NCBI RefSeq assembly: GCF_019279795.1
Contig: NC_056729.1
Span: 1,867,565,439-1,867,629,438, forward strand
Direction: 5' to 3'
DNA from: Protopterus annectens
Taxonomy: Eukaryota; Chordata; Ceratodontiformes; Protopteridae
Length of the DNA: 64,000 nt
A model generated the notes under the pieces. The model saw only the letters and a program-made list of their open reading frames with translations, was not told where the DNA came from and did no database searches. The position numbers were made by a program, and so were the translations under genes. Below are positions 9,278 to 16,689 of this stretch, in pieces (the first letter of the stretch is position 1; each line of letters opens with the position of its first letter).

Positions 9278-12200
9278 TTATGCAAATATACACAAGTAGA
9301 TAAATGAACACAGTAGTTGCAAGCAAATACACCATATAGGAATACCCCAAATAGGTTGTATGTTAAAGGTGTTTGTCATAAGTTCTGTCCTAAGAGGGGA
9401 TGGAGGGAGGGTAACCTGGACTGCAGCTGTATGCGCAATTGAACATCTACATTTATGGTAGGTACAAAACTGTACTATGTTCTTTGTGCATACAGCTGCA
9501 GTCATCACACTTGGGTAGAATCCCAAAGCTAAGTAAGGGTGGCTGGTACTAAGCAGAATTAGGAGGGCTAGAATGCCCTGCAGGACTGCTGTGACAAAGC
9601 CCGCTCTAGATTTTGAGTATAGTGGAAGGTGGTAGTGTTTGGTGAAAGTGTGCACTGAACTCCAAGTAGCTGCTTCCAAAATGTCCTTGGTAGGGACCCC
9701 CCTGAGGAAAGCTGCTGAGGTAGCTGTAGCCCTGGTGGAGTGGGATCTGATGTATACAGGCACTGATTTTCCATGAAATGAATAACAAAAGCATATGCAG
9801 TGGGCTATCCATTTTGAAATAGTCTGTTTGGAAACAGCCTTTCCTTGAGCACCTGTAGCATAGGACACAAAGGGCTGCTCAGATTTCCTGAATGACTTTG
9901 TTCTGTCCAAGTAATAACGAAGTTGCCTGTGAATGTCCAAGGAGTGGAGTAGCCTCTCCCCTTTGTTCTGGGGATTTGGATAAAAGGTAGGTAAATGAAT
10001 AGTCTGATTCAAAGCCACACTGGATACTATCTTTGGCATGAAGGTAGGGTTGGTTCGTAAGGAAACCCTGTCCTGATGGAAAATGATGAATGGTTGCACA
10101 GCCATGAGGGCCTGTAGTTCCGAAACCCTGCGTGCTGAGGTAATAGCCAGAAGCAAAGCTGTTTTCCACGACAAGTATTGTAACTCTGCTGAAGAGGCCG
10201 GCTCAAAAGGAGGCAGTGTCAGCTTCTCCAATATGAAGTTGAGGTCCCAAGCTGGAGCTGGTGGTTTCCATGGGGGTTTTATATTTTTTGCCCCTCTGAG
10301 GAACTGCCTTAATAGAGGATGTGAGAATAAAGGAGGATCCGTATTGTACTGTGCTGAAATTGCTGAAGCGTGGATCTTGATGGAAGAGAAGGAAAGGCCT
10401 CTGTTTAACATCTCAGCTAGGTACTGTAAAATCTGAGGTATATTTATTACCCAAGTATTCTGGCCCTTTGCTTGATTCCAGGAGCAAAATCGTTTCCATT
10501 TGGCGGAGTAGATTTTTCTAGTAGAGGGTCTCCTGGCCTCCAAGATAACATCCTGTACCTCCTTGGAGAGGAGAGCCTGTTGGCAAATTAAGGTATTTTC
10601 CATGCAGCTAAATTTAGAGTTCTGAGCTGGCTGTGAAGGATCTTGTAGTTGTGCTGTGACAACAGAAGAGGAACTTGAGGTAGGATCCATGGTCGTGAGT
10701 GTGACAGGTTCTTTAGGAGTGGATACCAGTGCTGTCGTGACCAGTCTGGAGCAATGAAAATCATTTTTGGCCTCTCTGCTCTGGTTTTTAATAGGACTTT
10801 GGTCAGTAGAGGCAGAGGCGGGAAGGCGTAGACTGTCAATGCTGTCCAACTGAAAGATAGTGCGTCCACTTTCCAGGCCTGCGGATGGTAGGTCCTTGAG
10901 CAGATTTTTTTCAACTGGTAATTGCTGTGGGAGGCAAATAGATCTATGTCTGGCTGTCCCCATGCTTGAGTTATCTTTGAGAAGACTTGAGGATGCAACT
11001 TCCATTCGTGAGGGTCTGTCATATTTCTGCTTAAGTTGTCTGCCAGAGTGTTTTCCTTCCCTGGCAGGAATTGTGCCTGTAGTTGAACTTGTAATTCCAA
11101 TGCTGTGTTCCACAGGGTCATAGCTTTCCTGTATAGGGGGTATGAATGTGTCCCTCCCTGTTTGTTTATGTAACACATGACTGTGGTGTTGTCTGTCCTT
11201 ATCAATAGCTGGCCCGGTTGCAGTAGGTCCTTGAAATTCATAAGGGCATTTTGCACAGCTAGCATCTCCTCTTGGTTGATGTGTAGGTGCATCTGTTTTT
11301 GGGACCATTTTCCCTGGATGCACTGGTCTGCCATGTGTGCTCCCCATGCGTAGTCTGAGGCGTCTGTTGTGATGACTTGCCTTGCTTGTGGTATACAGAA
11401 AGGGAGACCCGTGTTTCTTTAGCATGCTTGAGCCCACCACAAAAATTCCTTTTGAAGGCATGGAATGAGTGGTAAAATTGTTTCCAAGCTGTGTTTGTGT
11501 TGAGACCATAAGTTTTTTAGGTACCATTGTAGTTTCCTCATATGCAGCTTTGCAAATGGTATTAGTAGAATGCAAGATGCCATGAACCCCAGAGCCTGCA
11601 GGATTTTCCTTGCAGTTAGCCTGGTTAAAGTTGTCATTTTGTTGAAGTATTGAAACAGTTGCCCTTGTTTGTCTGGCATGAGGTAAGCCATCTGGGCCAT
11701 TGTATTTAAGCTGGCACACAGGAAAATTATCTGTTGAGAGGGTATTAGTTTTGATTTCTTTTTGTTTACTGTGTACCCCAGGCAATTTAACAGTTTTATT
11801 ACAAACGCCAGATGTTGCAATAGAATGTCCTTGCTGTCCCCTTGGATCAGGCAGTCGTCCAGATATGGGTAGATTTGTATTCCTCGTTGTCTGCAGAAAG
11901 CAATTACTGATGCCAGGCATTTCATAAACACTCTGGGCGCAGTAGATAAGCCAAAGGGCAATGCACAGAATTGATAATGGGTTGAACATGCAAGAAATCT
12001 GAGGTATCTTCTGCAATCTTGTCTGATAGGGACATGCAGGTATGCCTCCTTGAGGTCCAACGTTACCAGCCAAGACTCCTTGCCCAGCATGGGAAAAAGC
12101 TGCTGTAATGTGAGCATCTTGAATTTTGGCACCTCTAGATATGTGTTTAGAATAGATAGGTCCAAGATGGATCTCCAGTCTTTGTCCTTCCTTGGTACCA

Positions 12201-12394
12201 GAAATAGTCTTGAATAAAAACCTTGACCTTGTTCTTTTGCAGGTACCTCTTGAATTGCTTTCATATCCATGAGAGCGGAAATTTGTTTTTGTGCCTCTGC
12301 CCATTGATTTTGTGGCAGGTTTGGCATGCCCCTCATCTTTGGAAGGGTGTGAAAGTGGAATCTGTAGCCTCTGTCTATAATATCCAGAATCCAT
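9278..12394 (-). CDS. DIRS tyrosine recombinase with long N-terminal overlapping frame (1,038 codons)
   Basis: The C-terminal 400 residues are a DIRS tyrosine recombinase, which integrates circular element DNA. The signature EARRPSTRKIYSAKWKRF opens the core-binding half. SARRVSEL gives the first catalytic Arg (about residues 755-756), HSTR gives His885 and Arg888, and the nucleophile is probably Tyr921 in KHYHL. The first 600 or so residues are read in a frame shifted relative to RT/RNase H over the same DNA. They are basic, Ser/Thr/Gln-rich and lack a recognisable domain. There is no stop in 1,038 codons even though the RT frame has one. True translation may start internally, so the N-terminal half is uncertain while the recombinase half is secure. 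Confidence 0.8.
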   Translation of the reverse strand: MDSGYYRQRLQIPLSHPSKDEGHAKPATKSMGRGTKTNFRSHGYESNSRGTCKRTRSRFLFKTISGTKEGQRLEIHLGPIYSKHISRGAKIQDAHITAAFSHAGQGVLAGNVGPQGGIPACPYQTRLQKIPQISCMFNPLSILCIALWLIYCAQSVYEMPGISNCFLQTTRNTNLPISGRLPDPRGQQGHSIATSGVCNKTVKLPGVHSKQKEIKTNTLSTDNFPVCQLKYNGPDGLPHARQTRATVSILQQNDNFNQANCKENPAGSGVHGILHSTNTICKAAYEETTMVPKKLMVSTQTQLGNNFTTHSMPSKGIFVVGSSMLKKHGSPFLYTTSKASHHNRRLRLRMGSTHGRPVHPGKMVPKTDAPTHQPRGDASCAKCPYEFQGPTATGPAIDKDRQHHSHVLHKQTGRDTFIPPIQESYDPVEHSIGITSSTTGTIPAREGKHSGRQLKQKYDRPSRMEVASSSLLKDNSSMGTARHRSICLPQQLPVEKNLLKDLPSAGLESGRTIFQLDSIDSLRLPASASTDQSPIKNQSREAKNDFHCSRLVTTALVSTPKEPVTLTTMDPTSSSSSVVTAQLQDPSQPAQNSKFSCMENTLICQQALLSKEVQDVILEARRPSTRKIYSAKWKRFCSWNQAKGQNTWVINIPQILQYLAEMLNRGLSFSSIKIHASAISAQYNTDPPLFSHPLLRQFLRGAKNIKPPWKPPAPAWDLNFILEKLTLPPFEPASSAELQYLSWKTALLLAITSARRVSELQALMAVQPFIIFHQDRVSLRTNPTFMPKIVSSVALNQTIHLPTFYPNPQNKGERLLHSLDIHRQLRYYLDRTKSFRKSEQPFVSYATGAQGKAVSKQTISKWIAHCICFCYSFHGKSVPVYIRSHSTRATATSAAFLRGVPTKDILEAATWSSVHTFTKHYHLPLYSKSRAGFVTAVLQGILALLILLSTSHPYLALGFYPSVMTAAVCTKNIVQFCTYHKCRCSIAHTAAVQVTLPPSPLRTELMTNTFNIQPIWGIPIWCICLQLLCSFIYLCIFA
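9418..9516. repeat. Internal complementary region (ICR) of DIRS copy B
   Basis: The reverse complement of the left end (GAACATCTACATTTATGGTAG...) meets the reverse complement of the right end (ATGTTCTTTGTGCATACAGC...) at CTGTACTATGTTC, positions 9471-9482. The join reads as right end, a single spacer A, then left end. It fixes the element boundaries. Confidence 0.9.
10588..11334 (-). CDS. DIRS RNase H region of the RT ORF (copy B)
   Basis: Same frame as the RT ORF at 12537-11419 and separated from it by one TAA (11421-11419). Motifs: HLHINQEEMLAVQNAL (Glu of the RNase H site), IRTDNTTVMCYINKQGG (Asp), and QFLPGKENTLADNLSRN (the final Asp-containing block). The DIRS tail PDIDLFASHSNYQL and MIFIAPDWSRQHWYP follow. 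RNase H would remove element RNA from RNA/DNA hybrids. Given the single stop, this is either a newly broken gene or depends on readthrough, and copy D lacks that stop. Confidence 0.8.
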   Translation of the reverse strand: MADQCIQGKWSQKQMHLHINQEEMLAVQNALMNFKDLLQPGQLLIRTDNTTVMCYINKQGGTHSYPLYRKAMTLWNTALELQVQLQAQFLPGKENTLADNLSRNMTDPHEWKLHPQVFSKITQAWGQPDIDLFASHSNYQLKKICSRTYHPQAWKVDALSFSWTALTVYAFPPLPLLTKVLLKTRAERPKMIFIAPDWSRQHWYPLLKNLSHSRPWILPQVPLLLSQHNYKILHSQLRTLNLAAWKIP

Positions 12395-12537
12395 TTGTCC
12401 TTTGTAACAATGTGCCAGTTTTTTGAAAATAAGGTCAGTTTTCCGCCCAGAGGTGCTGCCATTATAGCTTTGTTTGGCAGGCCAAGGGGAAAGTCATTGC
12501 ATCTGTTTTCTAAATGACTGTGTTCTGTGTTCTCCAC
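11419..12537 (-). CDS. DIRS reverse transcriptase (copy B), ends at premature stop
   Basis: The 372 residues cover the RT palm and fingers. Motifs in order: FYSRLFLVPRKD, SILDLSILNTYL, WLVTLDLKEAYLHVPI (first catalytic Asp), CALPFGLSTAPRVF, and PYLDDCL with the YLDD box at about residue 225 (11865-11854). It ends with KEFLWWAQAC followed by TAA, where copy D continues into RNase H. The ORF overlaps the end of gag by 44 bp in another frame, and copy C shows the same overlap. The start shown is the first ATG in frame; initiation could instead depend on frameshifting. Confidence 0.85.
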   Translation of the reverse strand: MENTEHSHLENRCNDFPLGLPNKAIMAAPLGGKLTLFSKNWHIVTKDKWILDIIDRGYRFHFHTLPKMRGMPNLPQNQWAEAQKQISALMDMKAIQEVPAKEQGQGFYSRLFLVPRKDKDWRSILDLSILNTYLEVPKFKMLTLQQLFPMLGKESWLVTLDLKEAYLHVPIRQDCRRYLRFLACSTHYQFCALPFGLSTAPRVFMKCLASVIAFCRQRGIQIYPYLDDCLIQGDSKDILLQHLAFVIKLLNCLGYTVNKKKSKLIPSQQIIFLCASLNTMAQMAYLMPDKQGQLFQYFNKMTTLTRLTARKILQALGFMASCILLIPFAKLHMRKLQWYLKNLWSQHKHSLETILPLIPCLQKEFLWWAQAC

Positions 12538-13111
12538 CTCTTGGGGCTGGTGATTGCCATTGCCTGGCTCTGTAAGATCCTTGAGGTTGTTTTCTACCCC
12601 TTGGGCATCTGTATCTACCCCTTTGGGGTCTGTCTGTGGCTGGAAAGGACCAATTTTTTGAAGGCCAGTTTCTGCTGAAGCGTGGAGGCTGCACCTGCAA
12701 GAAATCTTTAACTGTTTGCATAGATTTAGCTTTTTCCTCCATTTTCTTTAGTACCTCCTCAGCTTTAACACCGAACAGTACATCTTTTTGTAGTGGTGCA
12801 TCTAATAATTTTGCTTTGACATGATCTGGTAAGGTTTGTTCTTTGAGCCAAGTGTGTCTACGTATGACAGACCCCGTGACAGCAGCTCTGCATGAGGCCT
12901 CTAAAGCATCAAAGCCACTCTGTAAAATATGCTTCCCCACTTGTTCTGCTCCATGCAACAAATCCTGGAACTCTTTCAAATCAGGTTGTTCTGTTTGTGT
13001 CATTTTGCTTTTCAGCTGAGATAGCAAGAACTGCTGGTACTTTAACATATGAAATTGACAGTTTAATGCCCTCATGGTTAAAGTGGCTGATGTATACACC
13101 TTTTCCCCCAC
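12494..13111 (-). CDS. DIRS gag C-terminal part (copy B)
   Basis: Capsid-like helical region with GEKVYTSATLTMRALNCQFH, GSVIRRHTWLKEQ and KAKSMQTVKDFLQVQPPRF, then a basic Arg/Gly-rich tail (RGRYRCPRGRK) suited to nucleic-acid binding. It joins the previous segment (13671-13078) only after correcting one missing base near 13098, inside RWGKK. The ORF stops at CAATGA, within the first codons of the RT frame. Confidence 0.8.
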   Translation of the reverse strand: MGEKVYTSATLTMRALNCQFHMLKYQQFLLSQLKSKMTQTEQPDLKEFQDLLHGAEQVGKHILQSGFDALEASCRAAVTGSVIRRHTWLKEQTLPDHVKAKLLDAPLQKDVLFGVKAEEVLKKMEEKAKSMQTVKDFLQVQPPRFSRNWPSKNWSFPATDRPQRGRYRCPRGRKQPQGSYRARQWQSPAPRGGEHRTQSFRKQMQ

Positions 13112-13671
13112 CTTTCCAATGCTCTGGAATCTCTCTCTGAAGGTAAAGGGTTTTTAGCAGTAGAGGCCTTAATTCCCTTGGGACCCTGAGAAATAGTTTC
13201 TGGGTCAGCAGAAGGGCTTTTATAAAGGAACTGGTGAGAATCAGGAACCCGGTAATATCTGTCTGGTTTAACAGGGGCAGGAGGTAAAGAGTCTGGATTA
13301 AGACTGGCTTCTGCGTACACATCATCCAAAATATCTAAGACAGGAGGAATAGCCAGGGGCCTATGCTGGGGAAGCAGCAGAAATTCCCTAAGCCTTTTCT
13401 TGGAATCTGAGTAATCTTGGCCTTCCCAGTGGAAGTGTTCTCTCAATGTATGTAGGGTTTCCCCAAAAGAGTAGTCCTCAGGGGGGGAGACCGAGGGAAT
13501 AGACTCCTCAGCATCAGAGTCTTCAAAAGGGGAATAGGTGTAATCCAGGTCCTCAGAAAGGCCTGAGGTAATAGATGCCTGATCTGAGGAAGGGTAGTCT
13601 TCCTCCATCCTGGGTCTTTTCTCTGAGAGGGGTTGAGAGCCCCTGATGAGTGAAATCAAATCCTCAGCCAT
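13078..13671 (-). CDS. DIRS gag middle part (copy B)
   Basis: Starts at ATGGCTGAG (MAEDLISLIRG), overlapping the stop of the first gag segment by 8 bp. In copies C and D the same site reads MLKMAED in one frame, so the break in B comes from one extra A in a run of five near 13673. The segment is acidic and Ser/Pro-rich, followed by REHFHWEGQDYSDSKKRLRE and PVKPDRYYRVP, both conserved in D. It runs into the frameshift at about 13098. Confidence 0.8.
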   Translation of the reverse strand: MAEDLISLIRGSQPLSEKRPRMEEDYPSSDQASITSGLSEDLDYTYSPFEDSDAEESIPSVSPPEDYSFGETLHTLREHFHWEGQDYSDSKKRLREFLLLPQHRPLAIPPVLDILDDVYAEASLNPDSLPPAPVKPDRYYRVPDSHQFLYKSPSADPETISQGPKGIKASTAKNPLPSERDSRALERWGKRCIHQPL

Positions 13672-14275
13672 TTTTAAGCATCTGTTTTTTGGGCATGGGA
13701 CCTTGAGAGGGGGCTTGAGGACCCTGTTTTTTAATTTTCATTGGAGCTTTAGATTTAGTGAACGATTTAATAGATAAGGTGGTAGGCCTGAAAACGCCTT
13801 CAGAAATGGCAGGCCTTGCTGAACTTTCTGTTTCTCCGCCAAGAGTGGCGTCGGTATCTGCAGTGGGAATGGGGACCGAGGAACCTGGGACCTCGGGTAC
13901 TGAAATCACCGGTAATAAAGTTTCATCGGTAGTCAGGGGCTGCGTAGGCGCCTCGCTGAGAACTGGAGAACCGGTAGTCGGACTTAGCGTGGTCTCAGTA
14001 CTCGGTGCAGGCCTCGGATGTCTGTCCTTATCCTTGCGTTTTTTGCCTAAAACTGGCGTCGGCATATCCGATGACATAATATAATTAAATGTTTTGCCAA
14101 AATAATGAAGGGCGAACTCCGCCCGGCGCTTAATAGTGCACTTGTTAAACCTAGCACAAAAACGGCAGGCCGAGACGTTGTGTTCTGGCCCTAAGCAAGG
14201 TATACAGTAAGAGTGAAAATCCTTATGCGGTATTTGCTTCCCATAAGAAATGCAATTATTAACTTTGTCTGACAT
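13664..14275 (-). CDS. DIRS gag N-terminal part with Cys/His cluster (copy B)
   Basis: The 203 residues start MSDKVNNC. The Cys/His cluster is C8, H18, H22-x2-C25-x2-C28, H33, then C38-x2-C41 followed by ARFN; the equivalent cluster in copy A has one more Cys near its start. A Thr/Ser/Pro-rich linker follows, then a basic C-terminus (KAPMKIKKQG). The start is supported by the identical MSDK/MSEK starts in copies G and D. Confidence 0.8.
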   Translation of the reverse strand: MSDKVNNCISYGKQIPHKDFHSYCIPCLGPEHNVSACRFCARFNKCTIKRRAEFALHYFGKTFNYIMSSDMPTPVLGKKRKDKDRHPRPAPSTETTLSPTTGSPVLSEAPTQPLTTDETLLPVISVPEVPGSSVPIPTADTDATLGGETESSARPAISEGVFRPTTLSIKSFTKSKAPMKIKKQGPQAPSQGPMPKKQMLKNG

Positions 14276-14384
14276 CAGTCTGAGGCAAGAAAAATTTCCC
14301 CAATGGGATACTTAGCTTTAAAGAAGACTTCGGCTGAAATACTTTCGTAAATCTCAGGAGCTGGCCGACCGGCACTTGCGAACT

Positions 14385-14587
14385 GCTTCTGCTTCGGGCA
14401 CCACGCGGCAAGAAAGAATGAGGAAAATGGTGTCAGTTGCCTCTTTTATACCCCTGCCGCACTGACGTCAGGGAAGAAGCGACGACAACCGACGCCGGAC
14501 CTAGACTTTGGAATTCGGCCGACCGAGGACCCGCCTGACGGCAGAGAATCCAAGTGTGATGACTGCAGCTGTATGCATGAAGAACAT
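14385..14587 (-). repeat. Right terminus and inverted repeat of DIRS copy B
   Basis: Inverted match of 9054-9235. It ends ...GCATGAAGAACAT at 14587. This is the 5' end of the minus-strand transcript and lies about 110 bp upstream of the gag start. Confidence 0.9.
14443..14470 (-). promoter_or_regulatory. CRE-like site plus TATA box upstream of gag (copy B)
   Basis: On the minus strand, TGACGTCA (14470-14463) precedes TATAAAAG (14450-14443). The gag ATG is 168 bp downstream. Spacing and orientation fit a core promoter for the element transcript. It is the inverted twin of 9172-9199. Confidence 0.6.
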
Positions 14588-15783
14588 CCTTTTTTCCCCA
14601 TCTATTCAGTGCCCTAGAATCCCTGTCAGAAGGGGTAGGCTTTTTTGCAGCGGAAGCCTTAACCCCTTTGGGACCCTGTGAAATAGTTTCTGGGTCTGCA
14701 GCAGGGTTTTTAAAAAGGAATTTATGAGAGTCAGGCTTAACAGGAATATCTTATCAGGTAATATCTGTCAGGCTTAACAGGAGCTGGAGGTAAGGAATCA
14801 GGGGTCAGACTAGACTCCGAAAACACATCATCTACAATGTCTAACAGGTGGAATGGCTAGAGGCCTGTGTTGAGGTAGTAAAAGTAAATTCCGGAGCCTC
14901 TTTTTAGATTCTGAAAACATCTTGGCTCTCCCAGTGGAAATGCTCCCTCATGGTATGCAGGGTTTCCCCAGAAGAATAGTCCTCTGGAGGAGAAGCTGAA
15001 GGTATAGATTCTTCAGCATCAGAATCCTCATGGGGGGAAGAGAATATTCCTGTTCAGAAGAGAATCAGAAGAAATAGAAACCTGATCTGAAGATTCATAG
15101 TCAGTCTCTTGCCTAGGCCTTTTATCAGGAGGGGGATGGGAATCCTTGATCAAGGTAATCAAGTCTTCGGCCATTTTGAGCATCTGTTGTTTGGGCATAG
15201 AGGCCTGTCCACATGGCTCGAGTTTGTTTATTTGCTTTAGAAGGTGCTTTAGTCTTTGCCTTTGAAGCTGAGGTCAGTTTAATGTAAAGATGTTTAGGTC
15301 TGAATACACCCTCAGAAGCTGGTGCCTGCTCAGCGGCTCCGGACCCATCTGAGAGAATAGTGTCCAAGGTACCAATACCTTGAGTTTCCAGCGGCATAGC
15401 TGACTCCACATGGGAGTCGGTAGCAGCCTGCGACTCTAAAGTAGCGGGCGTCAGGGGCTGCGAAAGCGCCTCACTGAGAACCGGCAAACCAGCGACTGGC
15501 TTAGGAGAAGCTTCATCGTTGGTTTTGGACCTTGGTTGTTTATCTCTCTCCTTTTCTTTGCATTTTTTGTGAACTCCAGTAGTTGGATGGCTATCCGAAT
15601 ACATTTCTGGATAATTAAACCGGCATCCAAAATAGTTTAAAGCAAAATCATACCAACGCTTAATAGTGCGTTGGTTAAATCTAGCACAAAACCGACAACC
15701 AGAAACGTTGTGATCAGGGCCTATGCAAGGAATACAGTAAGAATGAAAGTCCTTATGAGTTATTTGCTTTCCACAAGAAATTC
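14588..15783 (-). mobile_element. DIRS copy C, upstream (gag) part
   Basis: Gag-region sequence on the minus strand, parallel to 13100-14260 of copy B. Its left edge (TCCTTTTTTCCCCATC) continues the gag site broken at 2786, so 14588-15783 and 1975-2786 are one copy split by A plus B. Its right edge stops about 15 codons into gag, where Penelope-like ORF1 sequence takes over; the right terminus is missing. It also has a small internal duplication near 14730-14775 (CAGGCTTAACAGGA repeated). Confidence 0.85.
15125..15604 (-). pseudogene. DIRS gag N-terminal fragment (copy C)
   Basis: The open part begins after the Cys/His cluster, which is still readable upstream at 15605-15783 (HKDFHSYC, GPDHNVSGCRFCARFN). 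It continues through a Ser/Thr/Pro-rich linker to SEGVFRPKHLYIKLTS, the counterpart of SEGVFRPTTLSIKSFT in B. The frame is lost near 15185, although the MLKMAED string that joins the two gag halves is intact in another frame. Confidence 0.75.
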
Positions 15784-16668
15784 CAATTTTTCGATCTGTT
15801 GTTCAGTTGTATTTACCGTTGGTAAAGAAGTTGCAGAGCCAAGAGTAACATCTGATGAATGCGTGATGTCATCAACGTCTCCTGCGTCGGCTCGTTGCTT
15901 ACCAGTTCGTGCGACCAAGCCACTAGTGTTGTTTAACTCTGCATCCTTCACATAATATTCCATAGTAGAGGGTGCAACACGGCTTGGTTTAGATACAGAC
16001 TTGGATGAATGATTCAGTGTAGTATGGCCTTGCATCATAGAAGCAAACCTGGATCTGGGCCAAACAAAAATGTTACCATTGGAGAAATCTTCGTGGTCTC
16101 TCCTGAGTTTACTCATTTTTAATGTCTTTAATTTATTGTCATTTTCTGAGAGAGATTTATAAACCCCTTCCAGTGCCATATACGTAGCACCTGTAAAATC
16201 ACTGCTCAGTTTGTCCTGTAGGTTCTCTATCTCAGCTTTAAGCGTGGTTACTTCTGGTGCAAAAAACTCATTCAGCAATTCCATATATTGGAAGCTCGTC
16301 TTAATATTAATGAGCTGCCATTTTGCCAATAGCTCAGGGTATCGTTCCCCTTGGGTGGGCATACACAGAACCCTCATGCCCCGAGGAACAATACCATACT
16401 GTAGACATGCTTCTAGATGATAGGTTTGCCATTGAAGGCGCTGCAATCTCTCCATTTTGTAATTAAAATCTCTCAAAAGTTCATCAAAGTTCTTGTCCAC
16501 CAAAACTGGAGTGGAGGTACTCAAACCATGGTCTTTCAATGTCACAAACCCCATATTTAATAAAGGGTTTTTAACAGGTATAAAGTTAGTATAAGTCTTG
16601 CCTTGGTAGGCCTCTTTGGTAGAGACTCCTCCACCTATTCCAGAGGAAGATTCTTTAGGTATATCCAT
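15760..16668 (-). CDS. Probable Penelope-like element ORF1 (302 codons, 3' end replaced)
   Basis: It lies directly downstream, on the minus strand, of a Penelope-like pseudo-LTR (16690-17221), where the first ORF of such an element is expected. I recognise no catalytic domain. Visible features: an N-terminal region YTNFIPVKNPLLNMGF; a mixed charged block with QTYHLEACLQYGIVPRGMRV; a probable coiled coil around LLNEFFAPEVTTLKAEIENLQDKL; and a Ser/Thr-rich, polar C-terminal half. The last few codons come from DIRS copy C, because the PLE sequence stops at about 15784, so the natural C-terminus and the following RT are missing. The role as PLE ORF1 is inferred from position and was not verified by homology. 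Confidence 0.6.
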   Translation of the reverse strand: MDIPKESSSGIGGGVSTKEAYQGKTYTNFIPVKNPLLNMGFVTLKDHGLSTSTPVLVDKNFDELLRDFNYKMERLQRLQWQTYHLEACLQYGIVPRGMRVLCMPTQGERYPELLAKWQLINIKTSFQYMELLNEFFAPEVTTLKAEIENLQDKLSSDFTGATYMALEGVYKSLSENDNKLKTLKMSKLRRDHEDFSNGNIFVWPRSRFASMMQGHTTLNHSSKSVSKPSRVAPSTMEYYVKDAELNNTSGLVARTGKQRADAGDVDDITHSSDVTLGSATSLPTVNTTEQQIEKLEFLVESK

Positions 16669-16689
16669 AGCGGTTCAGCACCAATAAGC

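Larger units (their letters stand above)
9025..14587 (-). mobile_element. DIRS retrotransposon copy B, best preserved in the window
   Basis: Complete copy on the minus strand. It has a right terminus with promoter-like elements (14385-14587), gag (14275-12494), an RT/RNase H frame (12537-10588), a recombinase frame (12394-9278), the ICR (9418-9516) and the left terminus (9025-9235). It sits exactly at the right end of copy A and is followed by copy C, so it entered at or next to the A/C junction. By comparison with C and D I can name only three clear lesions: an extra A near 13673, a lost base near 13098 and a TAA at 11421-11419. Confidence 0.93.
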
